Shown here in pieces: positions 13,051 through 25,393 of a stretch of 64,000 nucleotides of DNA (positions are counted from its first letter, which is position 1; the number at the start of each line of letters is the position of its first letter). The translations under genes were made by a program, and so were the position numbers. Below the pieces are notes generated by a model that was given only the letters and a program-made list of their open reading frames with translations, was not told the origin of the DNA and made no database searches. This DNA is from Endomychus coccineus (Eukaryota > Arthropoda > Insecta > Coleoptera > Endomychidae): assembly GCA_958510875.1 (NCBI GenBank), contig OY294071.1, positions 37,044,581 through 37,108,580 of the forward strand, read 5' to 3'.

Positions 13051-13885
13051 ATTTAATGAGGCTTATAGAAATATTTGCCAAGAAGGAAAGAGTAAGAAAT
13101 CAAATGTTCTATACAGTTTGTTTTGGAGATATTAATGTTTGAAAGTCATTTCTTTAGAATGTTTATCGACTCGGATTATGAATATTAGGTCTGCGATTTG
13201 GTATATTCCTTCCACAATGATCAGAAGCTGAGGTCCAGATCATGACCATTAATAAGAGCTTTATTATATACGAGGATTGAGATTATTCTTGATACTTTTT
13301 TGCGGTCATGATCGTAATTTGTTACCAAAAATCTCAACTTTCCCTCTATCGCACAACAGAAAAACAATGTTTTCGAATAAAAGCAGTTTTGACAGGTATT
13401 TATACACAATGGACAGAAATTTCTAAAGACAGTCTATAAGCAGTGTGAAATGACATAGACTGATCGCGTCATTACGAGATAAATCAATCAGACACCCGTA
13501 TGAGCTTTATTGATTCAAAATCGTCTACCATAAAGTACTTTCAATGGAACAAATATTCCTGTCATTGAGGATAGCTGTGAACGTTTAAAATGTTGAGCGA
13601 CTCAACAGTTGACTGACAATAAATAACTATATGTAAGCGTGTCCGAATTGATTAGTTCAGCACATGGCTGGTGCAAGCTTCTATTACGCCAGACAAAATG
13701 TTAGAGAACTAACTTCATACAATCGGCTATTTTCACTAACATTATAGTCTAGAAGCCAGAGCGATATTGATGGTCTGAACATTAACCCGATGGCACTATG
13801 GTTTATCGTTAGAGGACGGTTCAATAACCAATTCATCTCACAGACCGAATTTTTCCCGGCTGCTAGATCTCGAGATACAGCATCC
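13048..13885. other. AT-rich region without a supported gene
   Basis: Nothing recognisable was seen between the LINE tail and the foldback element. Confidence 0.5.
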
Positions 13886-14857
13886 TCATTTTTTTTTTGA
13901 CTGGAGATTAACCCTTACCAAGTTGCGGTTACTTGAAAAGCATGCCATTCTCATACACTTCCACCATGTGCCATCATTTTTTATCGTGCCCGTTTACCAG
14001 GCCGACCAGTTAAAATTGGACCGAAAATGGACTGCTAGTTAACCCTCCCAAACCTGGGGGAAAATATTCATTGGTGTTGGCCATTGTTAACATACCCTAT
14101 GCCATCAAAAGTTATCGGTTCATTTCCAAGTAATTGGCCATTATTTGGACCAAAAATATTTCTTTTTTTCATTTTGAGGCTAAAACTTGCAGGTTACAAG
14201 ATAACATGATGGCACCACGTTAAATAACTTTATTGGAGGTCAAATAAAGATTTAAAATTATTCCATCACTCCTTGCCTATTTGAACCCCCCAAAATCCCC
14301 TAAAACCGTCCCCAAAAAATATGAATAATATGGATAATATGACCAATTTTATCATATATTAGTAAATTTTTGAGATTCTGGTTGGGTTTAAAATCGAAAC
14401 GGCATTATGTTTGTTTTTGTTTTGTTTTGAGGGGTAGTTTTAGAGGGTTTTTGGGGTTTGAATAGGCAAGGAGTGATGACTATAATTTTAAATCTTCATT
14501 TGACCTCCAATAAAGTTATTCAACATGGTGCCATCATGTTATCTTGTAACCTGCAAGTTTTAGCCACAAAATGAAAAAAAGAAACATTTTTGGTCCAAAT
14601 AATGGCCAATTATTCGGAAATGGACCGATAACTTTTGATGGCATAGGATATGTTAACAATTGCCAACACCAATGAACATTTTCCACCAGGTTTGGGAGGG
14701 TTAACTAGCAGTCCATTTTCGGTCCAATTTTAACTGGTCGGCCCGATAAACGTGCACGATAAAAAAAAATGGCACATGGTGGAAGTGTATAAAAATGGCA
14801 TGCTTTTCAAGTAACCGCAACTTGGAAAGGGTTATCCTCAAGTCAAAAAAATGGCTC
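13886..14857. mobile_element. Foldback element with ~430-base arms
   Basis: The left arm (about 13886-14320) and right arm (about 14421-14857) are near-complete inverted copies. Paired words include GTTGCGGTTACTTGAAAAGC with its complement near 14798-14823, and the AACATGATGGCACCA block with its complement near 14522-14540. About 100 unpaired AT-rich bases separate the arms. No coding capacity is visible. The ends (a T-run followed by GACT) are simple and I could not define a target duplication. It is probably a non-autonomous foldback DNA element; the superfamily is unknown. Confidence 0.8.
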
Positions 14858-17800
14858 CTAGACATTCATTCAGTCAAATAGCAGAAAATTATTGGAATGT
14901 TTTTCGAGAACGTGAGTTTATCTATTTCCAATAAATAACAATACATAAACCAATTATGTATACTATTACGAATTATTCAAATTTCAGTTATGCTAGTTTG
15001 TTATTATGGTTGTTATTATACGAACGGTGAAAATGCAAGCGATGAAAAATGTTTGTCTCTTTGGATTTGTTAGTTGAAAGTTCCAGTCTCATCATTCTTG
15101 AAGCGTATTGTTAAATTAAGTCACCATGTTTCCATTATGTAATTATTTGTGCCACAGAAAAGCAAAGCAGTGTTTTATGAAAAGTCATTACAAAGAAACT
15201 GTTCGTTGGAGAAAGCCAACTAGGGAACTTTGCGTTAACAAAAACTGTTCAAAGTATCTCAGCAGTTGGCTATATGGTTTGGAAACAATCGATGTACCGA
15301 GTACAACATACAAACCATCTTTATCTTTGTAAAACAGTTCGCCGTTTCATTGTGATTTACAGGATTACTAAAATTATAATTAATTTTCCCAAACGAAAAC
15401 AAACGAGAATATCTTTCCACTGGCCTTTTCAGGTTGAATTTTTAACTCAATAAAAGGATGTAATAGAGAAAATTATACTAGATTTATGATTGGTATTTTC
15501 TGTCTGAACAACGATAAAATTAATTTATGCCCTCTGCCCACCCATTTGATCGTTTTCGCTTCCAAAATAACAAAGCTATATCCGAAAGACGCTGAAAGCT
15601 CTACGTATAAGCTATAATAATCTCTTTCACCTACAATCATGTCGGAAGTAATACCAGGATGAGTCAATTATTCTGCAGTAAAAATGCCTGAATTAATACG
15701 AGTAGGTTGGTTGCTCAATTTGATTTTATGTAGACTATTTCTTGAGCTGATTCACAGTGCCTACTATGGTATTTTTGTAGTATACCCTTTCGAATTTCAC
15801 ATCTTTGCTATGACTCGCGCTAATAATATAATAATAATAATAACAGCTAGAATTCAGACAAAAAATGATAATAATACTCAAATAATTTATATAACAATAG
15901 TGGATCATCATTAAATGAAATATATTTGTAACTGAGAATTCCACACAATACATTATAATTTATACTTACTGTAATATTTATATAAATATTAAGCCACCCA
16001 TTTTAGTAATTGATATAAAATCACACTAAAATATTTGTTTGAATCTTCCAAGGGAAAAAGCATTAATCTTGAACTATATCAGAATGCATTTTTATACCTA
16101 TTATCCTATATTTACATTTTTGAATGTTACTGTTCAACTGATTCGTTGCCAATTTTGAGATTATTTGTATCAGTAGCAGACAAGTGAATGTTTGTGCAGA
16201 CACTCCCACACTACTTTAGAGTTGATCTGAGATAGGTTTGAAGTCTTGATGACAGTCTCCATGTAAGAGTGAATATGGAAATAAGTTTCTATTTCAACTT
16301 TTTTCATAGCATGCCAGCATGGCATAAAGTTTATGTTACGAAAGGCACAATGGAGTTCTTCTTTGGGTGGGTTCAAAGTGGACTGTCCCCCATCTAGTCG
16401 TTGTTATTGGTCGAACATTTCATTTTTTCTTATGGTGAAAAAAATCAAATCAGATTAAAATGTACATTATCTGATCTAATTCAACCCAACACGGCGGATA
16501 ATGGATAAATATTTCATAGAGTATTCCTAAAAAATCATATTTGAATGAGTTCCTATTTATTCCAACATCTGGAACGACCTCCAATATTTTCAATAAAAAC
16601 TTTTTTCGAGCTCAACAACTAGAAAGGTGATGAGGTTATGGTGTAGAATATAATAGCTTAGATAATTTCTTGACTAGAGGGTGGAAAAGAATCAAAGCCA
16701 AATGTAACAGACCCTGTGAATATAGGATTAAAACTCAACTTCTGAATAACTACTACAGCAGCTTGAGTCGGGAAAGTATCATTTATTATTAATGCAATTT
16801 ACAACTCTAGCCAATTTCACCAGCCCTCGCATTACTCCTTCAGTTTTAATTTTTAATAAAATTATAAACGACTTCAAACTAACAATGAATGAAATTTGAA
16901 CAATTTTCATTAAAATCCAAGAAAATATCCAAAGTTATGCTCCATCTGATATCTAAAACACAGAATCTATTTTCAAGTTTCACAATATAAAATTAGAATA
17001 CAACGGAATATACAACCAAACTGTATATAGCTATATTCAATTAATAGAAAACGTATTTCGGCAATTCCGTTGCCATCTTAAATAAATGAAAAATAAATTA
17101 GTAGTAGTATTTCAGGTGGAACTCCGGCAACTAAATAGGTATGGGGTCATCTTTAGACTTTTCTCGATAAAACCGCAAGCAAAAACCAATAATTAGTCAT
17201 TTTTCTGATCTAAAAAAGTAAATATTATATTGCTTTTCTACAAAGAGATAGTCATTCCCTATTTCTTAACTAAATGAGAGATGTTGATAATGGCTTGGGT
17301 TTGATGACGGGGCATGGTCAAATCTGTAATATCATATGAAGTGCTGTCCCTTTCTGACGTAACCGATATAGCTCGAGAACATCCTGAAAGTTATCAAATT
17401 TTAGGGTAGCCAATCGCTATTGTATTTCTGTTACAATGGCAAAGCAATAGCCAAGCTATCTTTGGCCGCGGTTGTGCTTCCATGCTAGATTATAGTAGAT
17501 TCTTCCTCTCTATTGGCAATAAAATAGAACAGTAATCAAATCAGATTTATACCTGACTATATCTCCTTGCTTTTAGCTCGTTTTCCGAACAGCCTTCTCA
17601 ATGAAACTTTTCTTTCTGATTATTTATTACAAGTTGAATTCGAAAGCTCCAAAAGGAAATATATCTATAGCTTTGGTCATCCTTCACTATTTATCTCTCG
17701 TTAATCTCATTGCCTTGGATTCTTATGGAATCTATGTTTCAAACAAAATGTTCCTTCTTAATTCACCGATGAAACTAAATAAATGAGCAAATCAGCAGAT

Positions 17801-19068
17801 ACATCATCAGACTTCATACGTAAGACATAGATATTATAGTAAATGTCCACATATCTATGTTATTCAGGCAATTTATTGTAATTTGTCAATGACAGAGTTG
17901 ATCTAACATACCCCCTAGTGAATGTTAGTTACCGGTAATGATTGATAATGATGCTTTTAGCATGGAATCTGCAGTCACAATAAAATTAATATTGTTCCAT
18001 TAAAATTAATCAAACTGATATTTTTCATTCCGTTAGGTTAATAATAAATAAAGTAACGAGTCGAAGTCGAATAATCGAAAATTGCACCAATCCATATTCA
18101 TAGTAGCTTTTTAATATGTATTTTCTTCTATTAATTGAGTTTATGTTTGGTGTTGATGATATCGCTACAAGTTCTCACTTACTTTACCTTAACACAAACC
18201 AAGTATGTATAGTGGCGTGCGCTAGGCCCTAAATTAATTAATTTCCGGTCATGAATATTGAAACTTTGTCTGCGGGTGTTTTACGGCGCATTCTATTTGT
18301 TCGAGCTTGATTTTCATTTCATATTTATTCCTTTAATTACGTCAAACATTCATTGTGAAAGGAAGAATTACTAGCATTCCATTTGTTAATATATGCAGGA
18401 AAGTGAGAAGTGCGCTGTTTTATATATTGATGTTCAGAAATCATTCATGTTGGGATTTCAGTAACAGATAAAGGAACATTTTTCCTACAAAGCCTCTATG
18501 GAATTTCATTGTGTTTTCATTGGCAATGCGATATTTTATAATTTGGGCTCGTTTGTGCTGCTACTGTAAATATTGTCAGCACCTAATTGTTCCTCTTTAC
18601 TAACCTGATAAGAGCGTAAGGATCAGATGGGAAATTTAAATAGGAACATTTTCTCCTAAGTGGAGAAATTAAATAGCGTTCCCCAGTTATATATGACTTC
18701 GAATGTAAAGCCCCATTCCTTGTCAAAATCGAATTCCGATATTGTATTTCGTCCTGTGCTGCTACATAATCGTCTAGATATATTGAATTCAGGAAAACTT
18801 ATCAAATTCTTCCAATTCATTTTTGAACAATATCCGCGAATTAATCATAAAAATTGAGACGCAACTCTTTTATCTTTTTCACATGTTGAGTTTATATATA
18901 CACTGCGTTCCAAATGTAACGGCTGGATTCATTTTCTACATTATTAGCCATTTTTGGGAATAAACTTCTGACTTTACGGTTGTTACTACTATGGCGCCAT
19001 CAATATTTTTTTTTTGAAATAGAATAATCTGTAAAAGAAACAATCACCCTTATCCACTACAAATATAA
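14858..19068. other. AT-rich region without a supported gene
   Basis: A long stretch with only short frames (up to about 76 codons) and no recognised motif. A small (AAT)n microsatellite lies at about 15820-15842. Confidence 0.5.
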
Positions 19069-19306
19069 AAACCTTACAACTACCAAGTAGCCATCACCAG
19101 AGTGAACTGAATTAGAAATCAAAATGTGCCTATTTAAACACTATTTGGAATCAATGGGGTATATAAGGGATTACCCTCAGCTGGACATAAATTCGAGCTG
19201 AGGGTAATCCGTCGTTTACTTGTTTAATTCCAAACAGTTTTTGAACAGGCACATTTTCATTTCTAATTTAGATTACTCTGATGATCGTTACTAGCCGAAA
19301 GGTCCA
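19069..19306. repeat. Palindromic repeat with hammerhead-like ends (copy 2)
   Basis: The left arm (19069-19154) and right arm (19221-19306) are inverted copies sharing the TAGAAAT-AAAATGTGCCT block. A perfect 15-base hairpin lies at the centre: GGATTACCCTCAGCT (19168-19182) pairs with AGCTGAGGGTAATCC (19196-19210). The right arm has CTGATGA (19278-19284), a short decayed stem, then GAAA (19297-19300), the order of a hammerhead core. The left arm has the mirror version in altered form. The repeat belongs to the family seen at 1-235. Origin from a Penelope-type terminal repeat is possible but unproven. Confidence 0.6.
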
Positions 19307-20522
19307 CATCCTCATTAGATTAACAGTATTTTAGTGAATACAAGTCATTATTTCTCATGTATACCCTTCTAATCGTTTTAAATCGGACGAGCGGTCACGT
19401 GATACCTCATTCGAGTATTCAATTACATTCATTACTATGAGATTTTCTAAATTTCATTCATTCTTTGCATCATTTTTGCAAAGACAGAAATATTTTTCCA
19501 AATTCTAGGTTATGTTCGAAAATAAAACGAAATAGTTGATGTTGAGAATTCAAGCATTCAGGTGTATGGACCCGGTGTGACAGGTTCCTGAAATTGGCTC
19601 TTCATATAGATTCCAAAAATTGAAAAATTCAGAGGGTGTTCCATCCAAGAACGACGTCATAGCCGTAACGGTCGTGAAGAAAAAATTTGCAGTTTGAAAC
19701 AAAGATCGACTTGTTTCAGGTTCCCAAGACGTAACGTAGAAAATGAATTTATCCGTTACTTACCGCAATGAATATTTCATATCAGATTTAGGTATTACAA
19801 AAACGATGTAAGGGCATGACGAGTACTTACGAATAGTAGATTTATCCTCGGGGTTTCCATACCTCAGTAAACGTCTTGAAAACTACTGATTCAAAAGCCT
19901 AATGAAGCAAATTCTAACCGGCTCGACACGTATTATATGTCTTGAACGAATAAAATCAAATACTTAAATAAATTTTGGATGATATACTTTAAATACCAAT
20001 TTCAAAATTCCAAAGGTTAATTGCTTCATTGCGAGATAAATGTTCGGTTTACGTTGTATACCTTAATTAGAGGCTTATTTTCCGGATTCAAATACAACTC
20101 ATGATTTATATCTTGATTATTTCATACCGTGGCAATATCTGGAGTATCCAATTAAAATGGAAGTGAAAAAGAATTAAAATGGAATTAACTGGAATATGTC
20201 ACGTTATGGATAATCATCTGAGCTATGCAATGGTGAGAATCTTCAAGAAAAATTGTGCGAATACTTGAATACTAAAATAAAAAAACGATACGCAGCAATA
20301 GTATCCGAGTGATTCTTATTAATTTTTCACTGGTCAACGTTATTTCACATAGATCAAACTTCTGGAAGACTGGGAAACATCGAGGTCTTGAGACATTGGC
20401 AAAGCTTAGCTGGCAAAGGTGAACAATCTTATTAGGTCACCTGCTCATAGTATTTATGAGGATTATTTTCACCCCTGAGTGCTACATAGGAACCACTTTT
20501 ATTTCATGTTCTTCCATGTAAC
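19307..20522. other. AT-rich region without a supported gene
   Basis: No coding or RNA feature was recognised. Confidence 0.5.
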
Positions 20523-20566
20523 GCGGTTAACCGAAGCTACTCCTCCCCACCGGTCGGTAAGTAGCT

Positions 20567-21814
20567 TCAGGTTCCTAAATCGTGTGCCCTAAGTATTCTA
20601 ATTGAACCCAGAATGACTGCCTTTTGCATCCGGTCTATCAAGATCTGCGCCGAGTTCCTACAGGCCGGAATGATCTTCAAGTTTGAACGCAGCGAAGACC
20701 GAATTCCGCCCAAAACACCGATGATCAGAACCACTAATACGACCTTGTGGCCTGGGTATAGCGTGCGGAGCTCGAACAGGAGATCTTGATATTTTGTCCA
20801 TTTTTCCTCCTCTTTCAAGACTATGTTCTTCTCTGCCGGAGCGGAGAATTCGATGACATACCTAGTCTTGATTAGTTTATCGAGGAGGACAACGTCAGGC
20901 CTATTTGCTTGTATGGACCTGACGGTCGGAAACGGATAATTCCAGAAGATCTGGCATTTTTCGTTTCCGACAACGGACTCAATATCTCCTGGCATGTAAG
21001 GCAGCACCGGCTCTTGGTCTATTCCGTACGAGTGCCTTAGATGGTAATACAGCACCCGTAGGGCCGCATTATGGCGATGGGTGTACGCCGAGGCCGCTTT
21101 TGCCGGACATGCCGACAGAAGGTGGAAAAGCGTCTCAGGCACCTTTCGACAGGCCCTGCAGCTGACATCAGGGACCTGCACACCCATCACATTGCGGCGA
21201 TAGACCAAGGTGTTAATTACGCCATCTTGGCAAGCTGCGGTAAATCCCTCAGTCTCGGATGTAAGCCCGGCTGACCTTAGGTAGCCGAAGGTCAGCCTAG
21301 TTGACAAGCCGAGCGTTTCGATGTTTCGATAGAAAACACCGTGTATCGGCTTGTCAACATGCCGCCTGAGCGTAAGATCTTGCTCCGCGGCATTTATCTG
21401 GGCTTTCAGGCGAGAAGGTAGGAGCTCGAGGTTGCCCTCTAGTCGGCCTTCTCGACTGATCTGAAATTCGAGACCAAGTTCTTCCGCAGCTTTTTGTGCT
21501 GCCTTAACGATAAATGCCCCCACTCCGGCCAATTCGTGACTTTTAACAAGGCACAGGAGGGGGTCCGAGCTCCTAAGAACTTTACAAGCTATACTCAGAA
21601 CCACACTTCGATGCAGACCCTCCAGACTGAGGAGTCCCCTACCTCCCCGATGACGTGGGAGATAAATACGGGAAACGGACGATCTAGGATGCAAACTGTG
21701 ATGGATATGCATCATTTTCCGGGTGTCTTTATCGAGTCTATGCAGCTCATCGACCGTCCATTTCACCACTCCAAAAGAGTGGAGCAGGACTGGAACGGCA
21801 AGCATATTTGTTGC
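20567..21814 (-). pseudogene. R4-like unit A: thumb, CCHC knuckle and endonuclease
   Basis: A 5'-truncated copy that is open for about 415 codons after the (TA)n tract. It begins just after the RT palm ([13 protein letters not shown]), continues through the LPRHRGGRGLLSLE thumb region, a helical stretch, the knuckle CRACRKVPETLFHLLSAC (about residues 249-266 of the frame read from 21904) and the nuclease core RPDV (about 335) with VIEF downstream. It ends at a natural stop. The (TA)n upstream is read as an Ile-Tyr run and is not part of the protein. The 3' end is cut at 20523, about 90 bases short of the intact tail in unit F. There is no RT active site, so it cannot move by itself. Confidence 0.85.

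Positions 21815-21902
<88 letters not shown>
21815..21902. repeat. (TA)n microsatellite between units A and B
   Basis: An almost pure TA tract of about 88 bases joins the 3' end of unit B to the truncated 5' end of unit A. Confidence 0.95.
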
Positions 21903-21905
<3 letters not shown>

Positions 21906-22252
21906 CTCTTTTTTTACATTCAAACCTGGTCGGGGCTGCTGCGAGCTCTGACGACAACGGACTCAATATCGCCTGGCATGTAAGGCAGCACCGGCTCTTG
22001 GTCTATTCCGTACGAGTGCCTTAGATGGTAATATGGCACCCGTAGGGCCGCATTATGGCGATGGGTGAAAGCTGAAATCAGGGACCTGTACACCCATCAC
22101 ATTGCGGCGATAGACCAAGGTGTTAATTACGCCATCTTGGCAAGCTGCGGTAAATCCCTCAGTCTCGGATGTGAGCCCGGCTGATCTTAGGTAGCCGAAG
22201 GTCAGCCTAGTTGACAAGCCGAGCGTTCCGATGTTTCCATAGAAAACACCGT
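21903..22252 (-). pseudogene. R4-like unit B, internally deleted
   Basis: On the minus strand it starts after a (TA)n tract at HGVFYGNIGTLGLSTRL and runs to the PDVS region. A deletion then removes the knuckle. A short piece from HRHNAAL to PGDIES follows and is fused directly to the 3'-terminal tail word GCTCGCAGCAGCCCCGACC and the A-rich end, so the nuclease core is deleted. It keeps both natural outer features, the TA junction and the 3' tail, but lacks both catalytic domains. Confidence 0.8.
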
Positions 22253-22274
22253 GTATATATATATATATATATAT
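22253..22274. repeat. (TA)n microsatellite between units B and C
   Basis: A short TA tract of about 22 bases links the 3' tail of unit C to the truncated start of unit B. Confidence 0.95.
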
Positions 22275-23932
22275 GCTGCTGCTGCGAGCTCCAACGACAT
22301 CGCAGCAGTCGCGCCAGAAAAACATAAATTGTGGTTAACCGAAGCCATCCCTCCCCACGGTCGGTAAGTAGCTTCAGGTTCCTAAATCGTGTGCCCTAAG
22401 TATTCTAACTGAACCCAGAATGACTGCCTTTTGCATCCGGTCTATCAAGATCTCCGCCGAGTTCCTACAGGCCAGAATGATCTTCAAGTTCGAACGCAGC
22501 GAAGACCGAATTCCGCCCAAAACACCGATGATCAGAACCACAAATACGACTTTGTGGCCTGGGTATAGCATGCGGAACTCGAACAGGAGATCTTGATATT
22601 TTGTCCATTTTTCCTCCTCTTCAAGACTATGTTCTTCTCTGCCGGAGCGGCGAATTCGATGACATACATAGTCTTGATTAGTTTATCGAGGAGGACAACG
22701 TCAGGCCTATTTGCTTGTATGGACCTGACGGTCGGAAACGGGTAATTCCAGAAGATTTGGCATTTTTCGTTTCCGACAACGGACTCAATATCGGCTGGCA
22801 TGTAAGGCAGCACCGGCTCTTGGTCTATTCCGTACGAATACCTTAGATGGTAATACAGCACCCGTAGGGCCGCATTATGGCGATGGGTGTACGCCGAGGG
22901 CGCTTTTGCCGGACATGCCGACAGAAGGTGGAAAAGCGTCTCAGGCGCCTTTCGCAGGCCCTGCAGCTGACATCAGAGACCTACACACACATCACATTGC
23001 GGCGATAGACCAAGGTGTGGATTACGCTATCTTGGCAAGCTGCAGTAAATCCCTCAGTCTCGGATGTAAGCCCGGCAGACCTTAGGTAGCCGAAGGTCAG
23101 CCTAGTTGACAAGCTGAGCGTATCGATGTTCTGATATAAAACACCATGTATCGGCTTGTCAACATGCCGCCTGAGCATAAGATCTTGCTCCGCGGCATTT
23201 ATCTGGGCTTTCAGGCGAGAAGGTAGGAACTCGAGGTTGCCCTCTAGTCGGCCCAGACTGAGGAGTCCCTCGCCTCCCCAATGACGTGGGAGATAAATGC
23301 GGGAAACGGACGACCTAGGATGCAAACTGTGATGGATATGTATCATTTTCCGGGTGTCTTTGTCGGGACTATGCAGCTCATCGACCGTCCATTTCACCAC
23401 TCCAAAAGCTCCAAAAGAGTGGAGCAGGACTGGAACGGCAAGCATATTTGTTGCAGACACCTTGTTCCCACTCGAAAGTTCGGAAGACCAAATCTTTCGA
23501 ACAAGGTTTCTGTATTTGCCGCGGAGAGCCACCTTTACCTGGGAAGCGTCATAATTAGGACGTTGTTCAATTCCCAGGTATCGATAGGTCTCTCCAGCAT
23601 CAAGGTGTTTGAAGATGCTTCCATCGGCAAGCTGCATATTCTCGTACACTCCCGGAGATCGTCCTCTCCTCAAATGAAACACTGCGCATTTGTCCAATCC
23701 CAAATCCATGCCTACGGCTCGTGTATATTCCTGAACCACATTGAGAGATTGATAGAGGTTCTTCTCCCCAGAGGCATACAGTTTCAAATCATCCACGTAA
23801 AATAAATGGGTAATCTGTTGCCTCCGGTCGTTCGGTGGTCCAGAGTAATATCCACGAGTCCGTCTTAAAGCAATGGAGAGCGGCAGCAGTGAGATGTTGA
23901 ACAAGAGGGGACTCAAGGAGTCTCCTTGGAAA
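22275..23932 (-). pseudogene. R4-like unit C: RT from FQGDSLSP to 3' end
   Basis: Read on the minus strand it begins at FQGDSLSPLLF (RT motif B), then YVDDLKLYASG (catalytic box C), the GLDKCAVF region, the thumb, a segment with an in-frame deletion of about 60 codons (LLSLGRLEGN, against the longer version in unit A), the knuckle, the nuclease core and the 3' tail ending GCAGCAGCAGC before (TA)n. Single-base losses in the knuckle (about 22950) and in the EEEKW stretch (about 22620) break the frame. Its 5' edge lies head to head with unit D, which carries exactly the missing 5' part. This suggests that C and D are one insertion split by inversion. Confidence 0.85.
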
Positions 23933-23940
23933 TGTATATA

Positions 23941-25393
23941 TACGGTCCCGACGTTGACGACCACCGCAATGTACATGGACGCTCTGAGTGGACTAATGAA
24001 CTTCGAGATGACTTGCTGGACTGCTTCGAACGCAGAGAGCCGGCCCGCAGGGGATACATGTCACGCCTGCATGCACTTTGGTGCAACATGCATTCTCTAT
24101 GCCGTGACTTTTCCGCACAAATCTTGCGGAATCAAGTATTCTACCTGCGGAGAACCGGCTATATATCTTCGGCAGACCGCAGCACCAGAACCGCATCTAG
24201 CCGCACCAGCACCTCCTGCTCCAAAACACCGAAGTTGATCTTAAAACTAGGAGAACCAGAATCAACATCAGGGTCTCCGTACGACCACACGAGCTGGTAG
24301 AATTGGACACGTTGATTAACGACGAGCTTCCGGAATTCGTCGACCTCCGGGAAATCAACGAGGCCGTGTATGGTGCCGCAAAGCGACTCGTTCCGGGAGT
24401 GCGAAGTGAGAGAACGCACGACCAGATCGAGAAAACGGAACGGCGCCTACACAAAGTCGAGGCAAAAATTCAGTCGGCGAGGCAACAAGCGTCTCGGATC
24501 CAGTGTGTGATGGATTTTATTTCTAGCGGCAGGGCTTTCACGCCAAAAATTAGGCGTATAGCCGCCAAACTGCGCCGCCACCATCACACAATTGCTGCTC
24601 CACCGACTGTGGAGGAGGTTGAGCAGTTCTGGAAAGGATCGTATGAGTCACCGCGTCCAATTCACCTAGACAGTCAAGCCCTAGCACACTTCGAAATGTT
24701 TTGCGCTGAACGTCAACTTCCGCAAACAGAAGTGTGCGAGGCAGTCAGCGAGGATGAGGTCCGACAAGCTCTTGCCGGTACCAAAAACTTTGCTGCTCCC
24801 GGCCCTGACGGCATTAACATATGGTGGTGGAAGAAATTTCCTTCCACTCACCGCCATCTGGCCAGTCTTTGACTCATGGCTCACAGAGGAGCGGCATATT
24901 CCAAGCTGGGCTGTCGAGGGGTACACTGTGCTACTTCCAAAGAGTGAAGACTTGTTTGATCCCGAAAACTACCGGCCGATCACTTGTCTCAACACCTGCT
25001 ACAAGTTATTTACACGTATCTTGTATGCTAGGCTGTTGAAATCGATCGGTCCGGTCATCAATAACATCAGCGAGCAGCGTGTGGCAAAGAAAGGCATGGA
25101 GGGTTGCCGGGAGAACCTGGTGATAGATAGATCTATCACTCAGGACTACATACTCTACAAAAGCAACCTTTCTATGGCCTGGATTGACTACCCCAAGGCA
25201 TTTGATTCAACATCACATGAGCTATTATTATACTTGCTCCAATGCCTTGCGGTACCAACCCCACTAGTGAGATGCATAGAACATCTATTGCCACTCTGGA
25301 AGACACGTTTTGCCATCACATCAGGCACACCACGAGTCTTGACAGAGTTGGTAACATTCAAGAGGGGAGTTTTCCAAGGAGACTTCTTGGGTC
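23941..25393 (+). pseudogene. R4-like unit D: N-terminal and RT-0 to RT motif B
   Basis: The plus strand encodes the N-terminal region (RSEWTNELRDDLLDCF, RGYMSRLHALW), a linker in a shifted frame, EFVDLREINEAVYGAAKR, the FAAPGPDGINIWWWKKF block, then after a one-base shift near 24867 the RT motifs YRPITCLNTCYKL, WIDYPKAFDS (motif A) and GVFQGDFL. It stops at FQGD, where unit C begins in the opposite orientation. About 22 bases around TTCCAAGGAGACT are present at both breakpoints (25372-25393 and 23910-23932). The catalytic YVDD lies in unit C. At least two frameshifts are present. Confidence 0.85.

Noticed and set aside
21723..22024. Plus-strand open frames with long Tyr-Ile runs
   Set aside because: They are the (TA)n microsatellite read as protein, antisense to the R4-like fragments. 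The same applies to the runs near 26258, 48715 and 51667-51982.
23281..23805. 174-codon plus-strand frame
   Set aside because: It is antisense to R4-like unit C, whose minus-strand reading has clear RT motifs.
24159..24926. Minus-strand frames opposite unit D
   Set aside because: They are shadows of the plus-strand RT reading; no motif was found in them.
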